Origin: Sphingobacterium sp. GVS05A
Lineage (GTDB): Bacteria > Bacteroidota > Bacteroidia > Sphingobacteriales > Sphingobacteriaceae
Direction: 5' to 3'
DNA length: 64,000 nt
Assembly (NCBI RefSeq): GCF_019969845.1
Contig: NZ_JAHXYR010000010.1
Span: 269,630 to 333,629 of the forward strand
Shown here: positions 1 to 9,000 of the stretch, piece after piece
Layout: each line of letters begins with the position of its first letter
How positions within the stretch are numbered: position 1 is the stretch's first letter
The notes under the pieces: generated by a model
Database searches by the model: none
What the model saw: only the letters and a program-made list of their open reading frames with translations
Told to the model about the DNA's origin: nothing
Made by a program: the position numbers and the translations under genes

Positions 1-102
1 TTGCCAGAATGCCTCGTCCACATGCATCAGTTTAATTTCTTTTGTAGGATTTATTTTGATTCCTTCTTCCTGCACAGTTTTTTTTGGCCTGCCGCGCTGC
101 CT
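1..102 (-). other. Open reading frame running off the left edge, unidentified
   Basis: Directly after the stop codon of the next gene, the same reverse-strand frame stays open for 34 codons to the window edge. It begins with a basic stretch (RQRGRPKK) resembling an AT-hook and ends in KLMHVDEAFWQ. Possible starts are a GTG near 77 or an ATG near 27. It could be the 5' end of a downstream gene or a continuation past a nonsense codon. Too little is present to name it. Confidence 0.25.
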
Positions 103-639
103 TTAAATCGAAAGATTGAGCTCCGCGATGTCCCCCAACACTTGAGTATCATTTAGATCAACACTTTTTGCTGTGCGCGCCACCTGATACAGGCCCGCAA
201 TAGGTAAAACAGCGGTAAAATCTTTTGGGCTCCCTTGTTTAAAGTTGAGCACTCCAGAGATACTGATAAGAACACCTTTTAGATCCTCAATCTTTGCACC
301 TTTCTTTACGACCTTAAAACGGACAGATACATTTTTTGGAGCAGCGGCTCCCTCCAATGAGACCAGTAGAATATGTTCGAGATTGACATCCAATGCCGAA
401 TGCAAAGGTTTCACCTTTTTTATAACGACACTTTTTAATGTATCATTGGTACGTTCGGTATTGAAAATAAAGACGCCACTTTTTACATTTCGATCGCCGC
501 TATATTGTCCGGGGTGTTCCTGAACCATATAATCGACAGCGATCTTGACATTTTCGTTAAACCGTCGCGCTAATTGTTTTTTTCTCCAAAAAAAAGCTCC
601 CAAAAAAATGAACAGAATAAGTAGGATACCCGTAGCCAT
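103..639 (-). CDS. Membrane-anchored hypothetical protein
   Basis: I do not recognise the family. From the ATG at 639 the protein has 178 residues. One N-terminal hydrophobic segment (about residues 3-20) is followed by WRKKQ, which points to a membrane anchor with the rest probably in the periplasm. The remainder alternates short beta-type and charged stretches with no cysteine pairs or known motif. A TTG at 678 would add 13 residues, but a TAnnTTTG promoter box overlaps that codon, so the ATG is preferred. The frame stays open after the stop towards the window edge. Function unknown. Confidence 0.6.
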   Translation of the reverse strand: MATGILLILFIFLGAFFWRKKQLARRFNENVKIAVDYMVQEHPGQYSGDRNVKSGVFIFNTERTNDTLKSVVIKKVKPLHSALDVNLEHILLVSLEGAAAPKNVSVRFKVVKKGAKIEDLKGVLISISGVLNFKQGSPKDFTAVLPIAGLYQVARTAKSVDLNDTQVLGDIAELNLSI

Positions 640-674
640 AAAAAATGTTTTTAATATTAAAATAGATAGTTGAC

Positions 675-682
675 TCAAAAGT
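675..682 (-). promoter_or_regulatory. Candidate Bacteroidota promoter (-7 box)
   Basis: Read on the minus strand the bases are TACTTTTG, an exact match to the TAnnTTTG box of Bacteroidota housekeeping promoters. It lies 36 nt upstream of the ATG at 639, which suits a short leader. No clear -33 TTTG element was found, so this is only a candidate. Confidence 0.4.
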
Positions 683-995
683 AGCGGTTTTTTTCCTCTT
701 AGAAAAAGTACAGACCGCTCTTAACCAGATTTATAGGACAAAAAAAATAGAATTGTAATATATCAACTACAACTTATTCGCAAAAATGCATTTCCAAAAA
801 AATGACATTATAAACAGGCAGGAATCAGCAGATCTTTTCCGCGGCTACTAAATAAAACTGTCCATCAAATTATTTAACGCAGATATCCCATCAAACAACA
901 CGAATTGTAAACAAAGTCTCGCGGATATAAATAGATAAAAAAATGCCCGGTCTGAATGCCCATATTTGCACCCATACAAAAACAGAAAGATCCAC
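683..995. other. Intergenic region, no gene seen
   Basis: A divergent spacer between the membrane-anchored protein and the leucine-rich-repeat gene. It is AT-rich and has no convincing coding frame. Apart from the promoter match at its left end I see no clear hairpin or repeat. Confidence 0.5.
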
Positions 996-2033
996 ATGAA
1001 AAAATATATTATCGTTTTCAGCTTCTCCCTACTCGCCCTTACTGCTGTTGCGCAGAAGAAAAAGAAAGCAAAATTTCCAGAACCTAAGCGAGTAGAATTG
1101 GTCCCAGTGGTTGAAGCAAATCCGGTTAACGAAAGCGCAGAAAACCCTGCCAACTTTGCTGCGCCGATGCCGACGACCAGTGCACCTACTATTCGGGCCA
1201 CGACAACCAACGGAAAGGAAATACGCTTCGGGAATATAGACGAATTAGCACATACAGATCTATCAACCTTGAAAGAACTGTCTTTTAGCACCATGGTCTC
1301 CGGCAGAACGCTGGAGAGTAACGTCCTACAAAAGGTCATGAACGAAGGCACACAATTGGAAGTTTTGACAATCGAAAATTTCGCGCTGGATGCTTTTCCA
1401 GAAATCAAAGCGCCCAATCATCGATTGAAAAAGCTAACATTAACTCAAAATAAGTTAACGAAGCTGCCGGCCAGTATTTCCAATCTGACCGCACTGGAAG
1501 ATTTCAGTAGCCTTAATCCCTTGACAGCATTGCCGACATCATTTGCACAGCTCAAAAATCTACAGCAGCTCGGGCTGAACAGCTACATGTTTACGGCCTT
1601 TCCAAAGGAAATCTTTAGCCTCAATAAACTGTCTGTGTTATACCTATCACGCAATTACAAAAGTAAACCGGAACAGACGGAGCTGCCCGATCTGTTTCAG
1701 CAGCTACCTGAATTGAAAGAGCTCGGTATAGAAAATGCAGGACTATCTGCCCTACCAAAATCTATTGCTACACTTAAAAAATTGGAAAAAGCTAATTTTT
1801 CCTACAACAAATTTACTTCTTTTCCCGAAGTACTGGCAGCAAATTCCAAACTGACCTATATCCCCTTTACCAATAATCCCTTGCAATGGGAGCCCTTTTT
1901 GGCTTCCGTCAAAAAAATAAAATTCGGTGGGCTGTTTTTCTTGGAGGAAACAGGTCTTACCAAAAAACAATACGAAGAGATTCAGGATATCCTGACCAAA
2001 ACAGATGTCTATTATGACGGCATGAATGACTAA
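996..2033 (+). CDS. Secreted leucine-rich-repeat protein
   Basis: The protein has 345 residues from the ATG at 996. An upstream TTG at 966 would put ten residues before the signal peptide and is less likely. The signal peptide (MKKYIIVFSFSLLALTAVAQ) ends in a typical AQ cleavage site. A lysine-rich linker follows, and from about residue 130 come repeats of the LxxLxLxxNxLxxLPxx type, for example LKKLTLTQNKLTKLPASI. The LP-ending repeats resemble bacterial LRR surface proteins that bind proteins or glycans. The partner is unknown. It stands alone, followed by a membrane protein gene 81 nt downstream. Confidence 0.75.
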   Translation: MKKYIIVFSFSLLALTAVAQKKKKAKFPEPKRVELVPVVEANPVNESAENPANFAAPMPTTSAPTIRATTTNGKEIRFGNIDELAHTDLSTLKELSFSTMVSGRTLESNVLQKVMNEGTQLEVLTIENFALDAFPEIKAPNHRLKKLTLTQNKLTKLPASISNLTALEDFSSLNPLTALPTSFAQLKNLQQLGLNSYMFTAFPKEIFSLNKLSVLYLSRNYKSKPEQTELPDLFQQLPELKELGIENAGLSALPKSIATLKKLEKANFSYNKFTSFPEVLAANSKLTYIPFTNNPLQWEPFLASVKKIKFGGLFFLEETGLTKKQYEEIQDILTKTDVYYDGMND

Positions 2034-2063
2034 AATTCATAAGATCCGCCAACAATACATTTA

Positions 2064-2090
2064 GGCAGTCTGGTCAAAAGTCAGGCTGCC
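2064..2090 (+). terminator. Weak hairpin between LRR and membrane-protein genes
   Basis: GGCAGTCTGG and TCAGGCTGCC can pair with two mismatches around an 8-nt loop. No T-run follows, so termination is uncertain. Confidence 0.3.
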
Positions 2091-2114
2091 ACCATTCTAA
2101 TACGATCCAAATAG

Positions 2115-2858
2115 ATGAATAATTCAAACGAAAGTTACTTAAAAGAAACAAGGAGATTTAGCGAAAAAATTGCGTTTAAATTTCTGATGCCTCTTTTATA
2201 CCTTATTTTCTTTATCACGAGTCCACTGGTCACCATTATTCTTACACTGGTTTTATCACCGCTGTTATTTATCCTTTTTTTCAACCGTAAAATCTTCAGT
2301 AGAAAATTCCTCTATTTTTCCTTTGCTGTCTACCTGACAATGTCCTTTATCTATTCCTGTTTACCCAGATACCAATACCAGAGTTTCCGTCTTTTTCATC
2401 CCAAATGGACAGAGGTATCCGGTAAAATTATTGATTATAAAATCAGTTGGACGCCAACAACGAAGCAAAGTGCGGCTTCATCCTATGCGTCCATTACCTA
2501 CGCGTACGAAGTTGGCGGTAAAGAGCAGCGCGTATATGCATCGAAAGCCGTTACCCGATATCCCGGCAATGTATGGAATACAGATGCTGATATCGCAGGC
2601 CACAATTTAGCATTAAAGCAGACAGTAGAAGCTTATGTGAACAGCAAAAATTACAAGATATTAGTCAACGAACAGGCGGACTCCGCATTATTTATTCCTT
2701 TGGATTATTTTACCTTTTGGAGTTCATTTTATTTCCAACTCATCGTCATTATTCTGAAAATCGGACTTACAATAGGCATTGTTGTTGTGCTACCTTATCG
2801 ACTGCTTCTCGCTTATGCGTATGTAATTGAATATATAAAGAGAAAAAAACGACATTAG
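2115..2858 (+). CDS. Membrane protein resembling DUF3592 proteins
   Basis: A 247-residue protein. Two hydrophobic segments lie near the N-terminus (about residues 22-55 and 63-80). A soluble stretch follows (about 90-195), then one more hydrophobic segment (about 203-235) and a basic tail (IKRKKRH). In the soluble part, the phrases VSGKIIDYKISW, ITYAYEVGGKEQRVYAS and a later VNSKN resemble the DUF3592 fold, in which an extracytoplasmic domain sits between membrane helices. Function is unknown. A degraded copy of its last 35 codons lies immediately downstream. Confidence 0.6.
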   Translation: MNNSNESYLKETRRFSEKIAFKFLMPLLYLIFFITSPLVTIILTLVLSPLLFILFFNRKIFSRKFLYFSFAVYLTMSFIYSCLPRYQYQSFRLFHPKWTEVSGKIIDYKISWTPTTKQSAASSYASITYAYEVGGKEQRVYASKAVTRYPGNVWNTDADIAGHNLALKQTVEAYVNSKNYKILVNEQADSALFIPLDYFTFWSSFYFQLIVIILKIGLTIGIVVVLPYRLLLAYAYVIEYIKRKKRH

Positions 2859-2868
2859 AACAGCTTCC

Positions 2869-2954
2869 ATTCTAAAAATCGGACTTACATAGGCTTTGTT
2901 GTTTCGTTGCCTTTTACCTATGCATATGTACTTGAGCGGATCAAAAAAGCATAG
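2869..2954 (+). pseudogene. Decayed duplicate of the preceding gene's 3' end
   Basis: Starting 11 nt after the stop codon, the sequence repeats the last part of the membrane-protein gene. ATTCTAAAAATCGGACTTAC matches ATTCTGAAAATCGGACTTAC at 2751, and the similarity continues through TATGCATATGTACTTGAG to a TAG at 2952. A missing base after CGGACTTACA and several substitutions break the frame. It looks like a tandem duplication or the last stump of a second homologous gene. Confidence 0.7.
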
Positions 2955-2983
2955 CCTACAGCATATCATAAAATTAAGCCAAT

Positions 2984-3826
2984 TTAATCAAACCGTATCC
3001 TAACCGCACAAGGAATACAAGTTGAAACAGGAAGGTTTAATATTGTATAAATTTGTATTTTTTTACCAATTAAATTATCTGCAACAGCTTTTAACAGCTT
3101 CATGTTTTGATTCGCATTTTTCATATCATCGATATCAGATTTTACGACCTGTCCATTTTGCGAAATTGTAAGATGATAAAATAAATTAATTGTTCCATAC
3201 GGATTATGAAAGACATAGTCTAAATCTTTATATTTTATGCTCATATTACAATTATATTTCTGAACTTTTAAATGTTTAGTATCAAATACAATTTGATTCT
3301 TAATGAAGTCAACGATCTTGTTCTTTAGCTGGCGGGACAATATCATAGAAAAATCCTCATTGGAAATTTGTTCAACTTTTGGACCTAACTTTGCATCTTT
3401 CATCATTTCTCCCATTGAAAAATATCCCCTTATATCGTTTTTAGGACTTTCTTTATTTTTCCTAGCAGTGGTCCACATTGGATAAGTTTGTCCTCCAATA
3501 TAACTTATTTTCGAATTATACGGATTTTTCTGATAATCTCGCCAATCCATAAAAATGGTATCATTACTTTTTTGACCAAAGAATTTCACGATATGAACAC
3601 TGTCCATTAGACCTATCTTATATAAATAAATTGCATTTGATTCTTGAACGACTGCAACAAGAAATGAGCTATCTGGGTTCCTCATGTAGGTTCCATTTGC
3701 AGGAACCTTATGCGAGATTCTAGCAGTTGACTGCTGTCGCTTAGTTTCAGAGCTACAGCCAAAAAGAATAAAAATAACCCAAAACGCAACTTTTATATAT
3801 GACCTATTTGTATTTAATGCTCTCAT
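2984..3826 (-). CDS. Hypothetical lipoprotein
   Basis: A 280-residue protein. Its N-terminus has a hydrophobic helix ending in ILFGCSS, a lipobox with the acylated Cys near residue 24, so it is probably attached to a membrane. The central part has no motif I recognise. The C-terminal third (IKYKDLDYVFHNPYGTIN... TISQNGQVVKSDIDD) has a beta-rich pattern. The phrase STCIPCAVRIRFD near the end places two Cys three apart, which may be disulfide-linked. The coding sequence is more AT-rich than its neighbours. No operon partner; function unknown. Confidence 0.6.
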   Translation of the reverse strand: MRALNTNRSYIKVAFWVIFILFGCSSETKRQQSTARISHKVPANGTYMRNPDSSFLVAVVQESNAIYLYKIGLMDSVHIVKFFGQKSNDTIFMDWRDYQKNPYNSKISYIGGQTYPMWTTARKNKESPKNDIRGYFSMGEMMKDAKLGPKVEQISNEDFSMILSRQLKNKIVDFIKNQIVFDTKHLKVQKYNCNMSIKYKDLDYVFHNPYGTINLFYHLTISQNGQVVKSDIDDMKNANQNMKLLKAVADNLIGKKIQIYTILNLPVSTCIPCAVRIRFD

Positions 3827-4071
3827 TCCAAAAAAACAAAGTAAATAGTTTATTATCAGACGGAGTTGTCATGTGGTCTCCACTACTATGATGCAAAAAT
3901 TAATAAAATTCACACGAAGTCTCTGCAAAAATATTGATGCCCCCGGTTGATTCCAACACGACTATCTAAGTCTATTTTTCTCCCGATTCAAAAGTTTAGC
4001 ATATTTTCCTATATTTATGCCATGCTCCAAGAGCTCCTGTTATGTCAATTGCTTAATACATCTTAAATCAC

Positions 4072-4620
4072 TTGGAAAATTTGCAGACATCTCTACCATA
4101 TGATATTGAATCGCTTTTTCAGCAGTATTACAAACAACTCTGTCTATTTGCAAACAATATACTGAATGACGAAGCGTTGGCCGAAGATATTGTCCAGAGC
4201 TTTTTCGCCGGTCTCTGTGAGGGACGGAATGCCCTGCCCGAAGATAAAGGTGCACGCAAGGGCTATCTTTTTATTGCCGTCCGAAACAACTGCCTCAAAC
4301 AGATCCGAAGTGAAAAAGTAAAAAGTAAGTACTTCGATCAGCTCGACAAGGACATGATCGAAGAACAAACGATCATGGATGCTATGATGCAGGCCGAAGT
4401 TATCAACCAGCTGATGGAAGCGATCAACCAATTGCCGCAGGGCTGTAAGCAGGTGCTGCACATGGCCATTTTTGAAAAGCTCTCCAACGATGAAATTGCC
4501 AATAACCTGACCATTTCCATTAATACCGTCAAAAGTCAGAAAAAAAGAGCGATACAGCTTCTACGCGAGCGTCTGGATAGCCGGATGCTAGCACTCCTAT
4601 TATTTTTACTACCTGACTAA
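4072..4620 (+). CDS. ECF RNA polymerase sigma factor (SigZ/FecI type)
   Basis: A 182-residue extracytoplasmic-function sigma factor of the Bacteroidota FecI-like group. Region 2 is visible at about residues 10-75 (LFQQYYKQLCLFANNIL, DEALAEDIVQSFF) and region 4 at about 118-170 (LPQGCKQVLHMAIFEKLSNDEIA, then VKSQKKRAIQLLRE helix-turn-helix). The start is TTG at 4072; no suitable ATG precedes region 2. The gene leads the FecR, SusC and SusD genes in the same direction. By analogy with known systems, it would transcribe the uptake genes when the SusC receptor signals substrate through FecR. Confidence 0.88.
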   Translation: MENLQTSLPYDIESLFQQYYKQLCLFANNILNDEALAEDIVQSFFAGLCEGRNALPEDKGARKGYLFIAVRNNCLKQIRSEKVKSKYFDQLDKDMIEEQTIMDAMMQAEVINQLMEAINQLPQGCKQVLHMAIFEKLSNDEIANNLTISINTVKSQKKRAIQLLRERLDSRMLALLLFLLPD

Positions 4621-4704
4621 CAACACCTTACACTTTTCTCTATTTTTCCTTCCATCCTTTTACATCCCTTGTGGCTCTTTTAATCAAACAACCGATTGAA
4701 GAAC

Positions 4705-5898
4705 ATGAAGGATCACCAATTTATACTAGTAGATTACTTAGTAAAGCACTTTAGTGGGACACTAAGTCACACCGATATACAGTCCCTTCAAAAGATCTTT
4801 GAAGATGATCCTACCTTGCGCGATCAATGGGAGAAATATACCAGTCAAGGCGTCAAATCCAGCGATGCCCAGTTTTGGAATAGCCTTGACCTCAATCAGG
4901 CAAGAGCTAAAATCTTAACCCACGAACCTGCCAAATCCGCAATCCGATCAGTCGGCATTCGCAGCATCCGAAACCTAAAAATCTATGTGGGTATAGCCGC
5001 CAGCTTGCTCGTCATTATTGGCATCACGCTGTTCTTAAATACAATACATCAGGATAAACAGATTGTTGCCGATCAAGTATATCAGTATAAAAATGATGTA
5101 TTACCCGGAGGGCAGAAAGCCACACTGACACTTTCTAACGGTAAGACGGTAGAACTATCCCAGGAGCAAGCGACCTTAAAGGAACAGCATGGTGAACAGC
5201 TCCAGATTAGCGATGGACAACTGCATTACAAACAAAACAGCGAGCTGGCAGAACTTGCTACCCTAAAAAATACCTTGACAGTTCCGGCATCCGGTTTCTA
5301 CCGGATGGTGCTGCCCGATGGCACCAAAGTCTGGGTCAATTCGGCTTCCGAGTTGAGCTACCCTTTGGCCTTCGGCAAATCGATCCGACAGGTAGAACTG
5401 CGCGGTGAAGCTTACTTTGAAGTGGCGCACGAAAAAAATCGACCATTTATTGTCCGTACTGCCCATGGTGATATTAAAGTCTTAGGCACCGCTTTCAATC
5501 TAACGGCATACAACAGTAGCTCATCCAATGTCACACTGATCAATGGCAGTATTCAGCTGACCAATAGAAACAAGACAACAAAACAGCTAATCCCAGGGCA
5601 GAAAGCGGAATTCGATGGCAGTGACATGCGCATCTCCAAAGCGAATATTGAAAAGGAAACCGCTTGGCAGCAGGGCTACTTCTATTTCGAGCATGACCAG
5701 ATACAGGATATTATGGAGCAACTGGCGCGATGGTATGATATCAAAGTCATTTACCAGGGTCAGATCACCAAGAAAACCTTTGGTGGAAGCATCAGTCGAA
5801 GCGTCAGCCTGGCCGAAGCCCTGGAATTAATAAAACGTGGTGCCGGAGTTGAATTCGTCATTGACCAAAAAACCGTCACCGTAAAGAATAAGAATTAA
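4705..5898 (+). CDS. FecR-type anti-sigma factor
   Basis: A 397-residue inner-membrane anti-sigma factor. The cytosolic N-terminal part (1-88) should bind the sigma factor encoded upstream. One transmembrane helix lies at about residues 91-112 (VGIAASLLVIIGITLFL). The periplasmic FecR domain follows (about 185-290, with LPDGTKVWVNSASELSYP and RGEAYFEVAH). A C-terminal DUF4974 region (about 320-395, IMEQLARWYDIKVIYQG) would contact the STN domain of the partner receptor. ATG 4705 is chosen over the TTG at 4696. It lies 84 nt after the sigma gene and 144 nt before susC. Confidence 0.9.
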   Translation: MKDHQFILVDYLVKHFSGTLSHTDIQSLQKIFEDDPTLRDQWEKYTSQGVKSSDAQFWNSLDLNQARAKILTHEPAKSAIRSVGIRSIRNLKIYVGIAASLLVIIGITLFLNTIHQDKQIVADQVYQYKNDVLPGGQKATLTLSNGKTVELSQEQATLKEQHGEQLQISDGQLHYKQNSELAELATLKNTLTVPASGFYRMVLPDGTKVWVNSASELSYPLAFGKSIRQVELRGEAYFEVAHEKNRPFIVRTAHGDIKVLGTAFNLTAYNSSSSNVTLINGSIQLTNRNKTTKQLIPGQKAEFDGSDMRISKANIEKETAWQQGYFYFEHDQIQDIMEQLARWYDIKVIYQGQITKKTFGGSISRSVSLAEALELIKRGAGVEFVIDQKTVTVKNKN

Positions 5899-5914
5899 AA
5901 GACAAGTAATTATT

Positions 5915-5939
5915 AAAGGAGGACCTACCTATGATCTAA
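5915..5939 (+). promoter_or_regulatory. Perfect Shine-Dalgarno preceding a two-codon ORF
   Basis: AAAGGAGG at 5915-5922 is followed, 8 nt later, by ATG ATC TAA (5931-5939). Strong Shine-Dalgarno sequences are rare in this phylum. Here one serves only a Met-Ile minigene in the susC leader. It may be a translational regulator or the remnant of a gene start. Confidence 0.4.
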
Positions 5940-6042
5940 ATATTTACTTAACCAAACTTAGCGGTACCGCGTCAGTCGACGCTAACCAAAGGTACCTGAG
6001 TACCTGAATTAAAACCAAAAAACCAACCCTATTGCTGAATAT

Positions 6043-9000
6043 ATGAATTACTTTATCAAATGTAAAGATTACTTGTTCGGGAGTCGAATGACCGAACCCA
6101 GCTTTACACCCCTCATTTCAAAAAAGGTCAAAGCCACCTTGTTTTTAGGATTACTATTTACCTATGGTGTATATGGTAAATCAGAAGCACAGCAGGTCAC
6201 CATGCATGTCAACAAAGGCGATCTGAAAACTGTCTTTCAAGAAATCAAAAAACAAACTGGCTATCATTTCTTTTATGACGAAAGCCTCTTTAATGGCTTA
6301 AAGATGGTGAGCGTCAATGCCAACAATCAAAAGCTGGAAACTCTCCTTAAGGAACTATCGGACGAACTGCCGGTTGCGTTTGAGATCCACAAAAAACATA
6401 TTGTCGTGCTGCCCAGCGCACCCAAAAATACCGTCCAGGTGCAACAGCAACAACAATACAGCATTAAAGGCAGATTGACTGCCAGAAAAGACGGAGCCCC
6501 TATTGAAAATGCAACGATAAGTTTAAATGGAACTACGACCAGAACATCTTCGGATAGCAAGGGTAACTTTTCACTTAAATCTACATCTGCAGAAGGCAGC
6601 CTAACGATTTCCCACCTATCCTTCAAACCGCAGACCGTAAAATTCAGCAGTGCTACTGCCAGCAGCTTAACGATATCACTGGAAGAAAACGACAGCGCGC
6701 TGGAAGAGGTTGTTGTTGTCGGCTTCGGTACACAAAAGAAAGTCAATTTAACAGGGGCCATTTCACATGTCGGTAAGGAGGCTTTCGAAAATCGGCCGGT
6801 TGCCAATATCGGTCAGGCTTTACAGGGCCTTGTTCCCAACCTGAACATTACTTTTGGAAATGGTTCACCAAACAGTACGCCCGGATTTAACCTGAGAGGC
6901 GGTACCTCCATGAACTATAATGCAAATACACAGGTCTTTGAATCCGTCAATGGCGATCCTTTGATCATCATCGACGGCGTAGAAAGTACGACCGGTGCCC
7001 TGAATCAGCTCAATCCGAATGACATCATGGACATGTCTTTTGTCAAAGACGCCTCTGCGGCTGCGATCTATGGTACCAAAGCGGCCTATGGGGTCATCCT
7101 GGTCCGTACCAAACGGGGAGAGTTTAATCAAAAAGGCAAAATAGCGTACAACTTCGACTCCAATTTTGATACGCCATCGGGGCTTCCTGATATCCTCAAC
7201 GCCTATGAGATCCAAAAATCAGGTATGGACAGGACATTATGGACAAATGGCAAACCCGGTACGGCAGATGAAAAAAAACTGGAGATGATCCAAAAGTATA
7301 TGGATAATCCCACGCCAGAAAATGCTTGGTATCAGGAGGGAAACAGCATCATTTGGGTAGCCAATGTCAACCCATTTGAAGAAGCAGTCAAAAAATGGAC
7401 GCCGATGCAAAAACATACCCTCAATCTCAGTGGTGGTGCAGAGTCCATTAACTACTATATTTCCGGCGGCTTACAGAATCAGTCGGGTATGTACAAGATC
7501 AACACTGATAAGCTGAAACGCTACAATGCCCTGATGAATATCAATGCCAAGGTGAATAGCTGGTTCAGTGTTTTTGGAAAGATAGGTTTTGATCAGACTA
7601 ATTTCAATAGCCCCTATATCGTTGGTGGTAAAGGAAGTATATGGTCTGCCATGATGGGCGAAACGAACAAAAATATCAATATGCCCATCCAGACCGGGCC
7701 GAATGATCCTCTGCCAAATACCTATACCGATAATATCCTGGCCTGGCTGAGCTATGGGGCCAACAACCAGTCCACGGATAGAAGGGTATCGCTATTGATC
7801 TCGCCCGAATTTACCTTAATACCAAATACACTGAAATTAAAAGCAGACCTCAGTTATCAGCCGCAATCTTACAGCCTGAACCGCTACAGTCCCAAGTTCA
7901 ACCAAGTCGTGGACTCCTGGCAATTAACCTCCCAACAGGCCGAAGCTGCGGAAAATCGGGCTTATTTTGACAACAATAACACCAATAAATATCTGGTCAA
8001 CATCTATGCTGATTATAAGAAGACCTGGGCCGGGAAACACAATTTCTCCACTGTCGTGGGGTATAATCAGGAACAGACCAAATTTAATCAGATCACCAAT
8101 ACCTTCCGAAAGTTGATTTCTCCAGATATACAGAACCCTGATGCTGCTGAGGATCCATCTTTGCATACAGTATCCCGGAATGCGTATACGCTTGCTGGAC
8201 GCGCCCTATTCGGACGAGTGAATTACAACTTCGCTGAAAAATATTTCTTTGAGAGCAATCTGCGCTATGACGGCAGTGCCAAGTTTACTGAAGAAGATCG
8301 TTTTGTGACTTTTCCTTCCTTCTCTGCCGGCTGGCGGATCTCGCAGGAGAATTTTATGGAAGGTACAAAAAGTTGGCTCAACGAACTTAAGCTGCGCGGA
8401 AGCTGGGGAAAACTGGGCAATCAGCCCTCATCCATCTATCCGTATCAGGCAACCATGGGTACCGGAAAGGCTCCTTACCTGATCAATGGCCAACAGATCG
8501 TCTATATCAATCCGCCGGGACTGGTATCTCCCTACCTGACCTTCGAGAAAGCCAGAACCTGGAATATCGGATTGGATGGTACATTTCTCAAAAACCGCCT
8601 CGATGTTACTTTTGAGTATTATAATCGTAAAACAACAGATATCCTGACCGATGGCAGTGCTGCCTTCCCAACAGTTTTGGGCACTACTGCACCATTGGAG
8701 AACTCGGGAATACTCGAGACAAAGGGATTCGAACTTTCTTTCCTTTGGAAGCAGACCATTAACAGTGAGCTACGCTATCGTGTAGGCCTTAACCTATCCG
8801 ACTACCTAACCAAAGTACAGCATTATGCTGCCAATACCACCATGATGATTGCAAACCCTCAAGGTAGAGAGGTGATGTATGACGGTAAAACAATCGGTGA
8901 AATATGGGGATACCGTACTGGTGGAATACTGCAGGAAAGTGATTTTGTCGGACGAAACGAATCAAATGGCAACTGGATCTACAATGGAGCTAATCAGGGC

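Noticed and set aside
848..1417. A 189-residue minus-strand coding region
   Set aside because: It is antisense to the leucine-rich-repeat gene, and its hydrophobic, Ser/Phe-rich translation has no motif.
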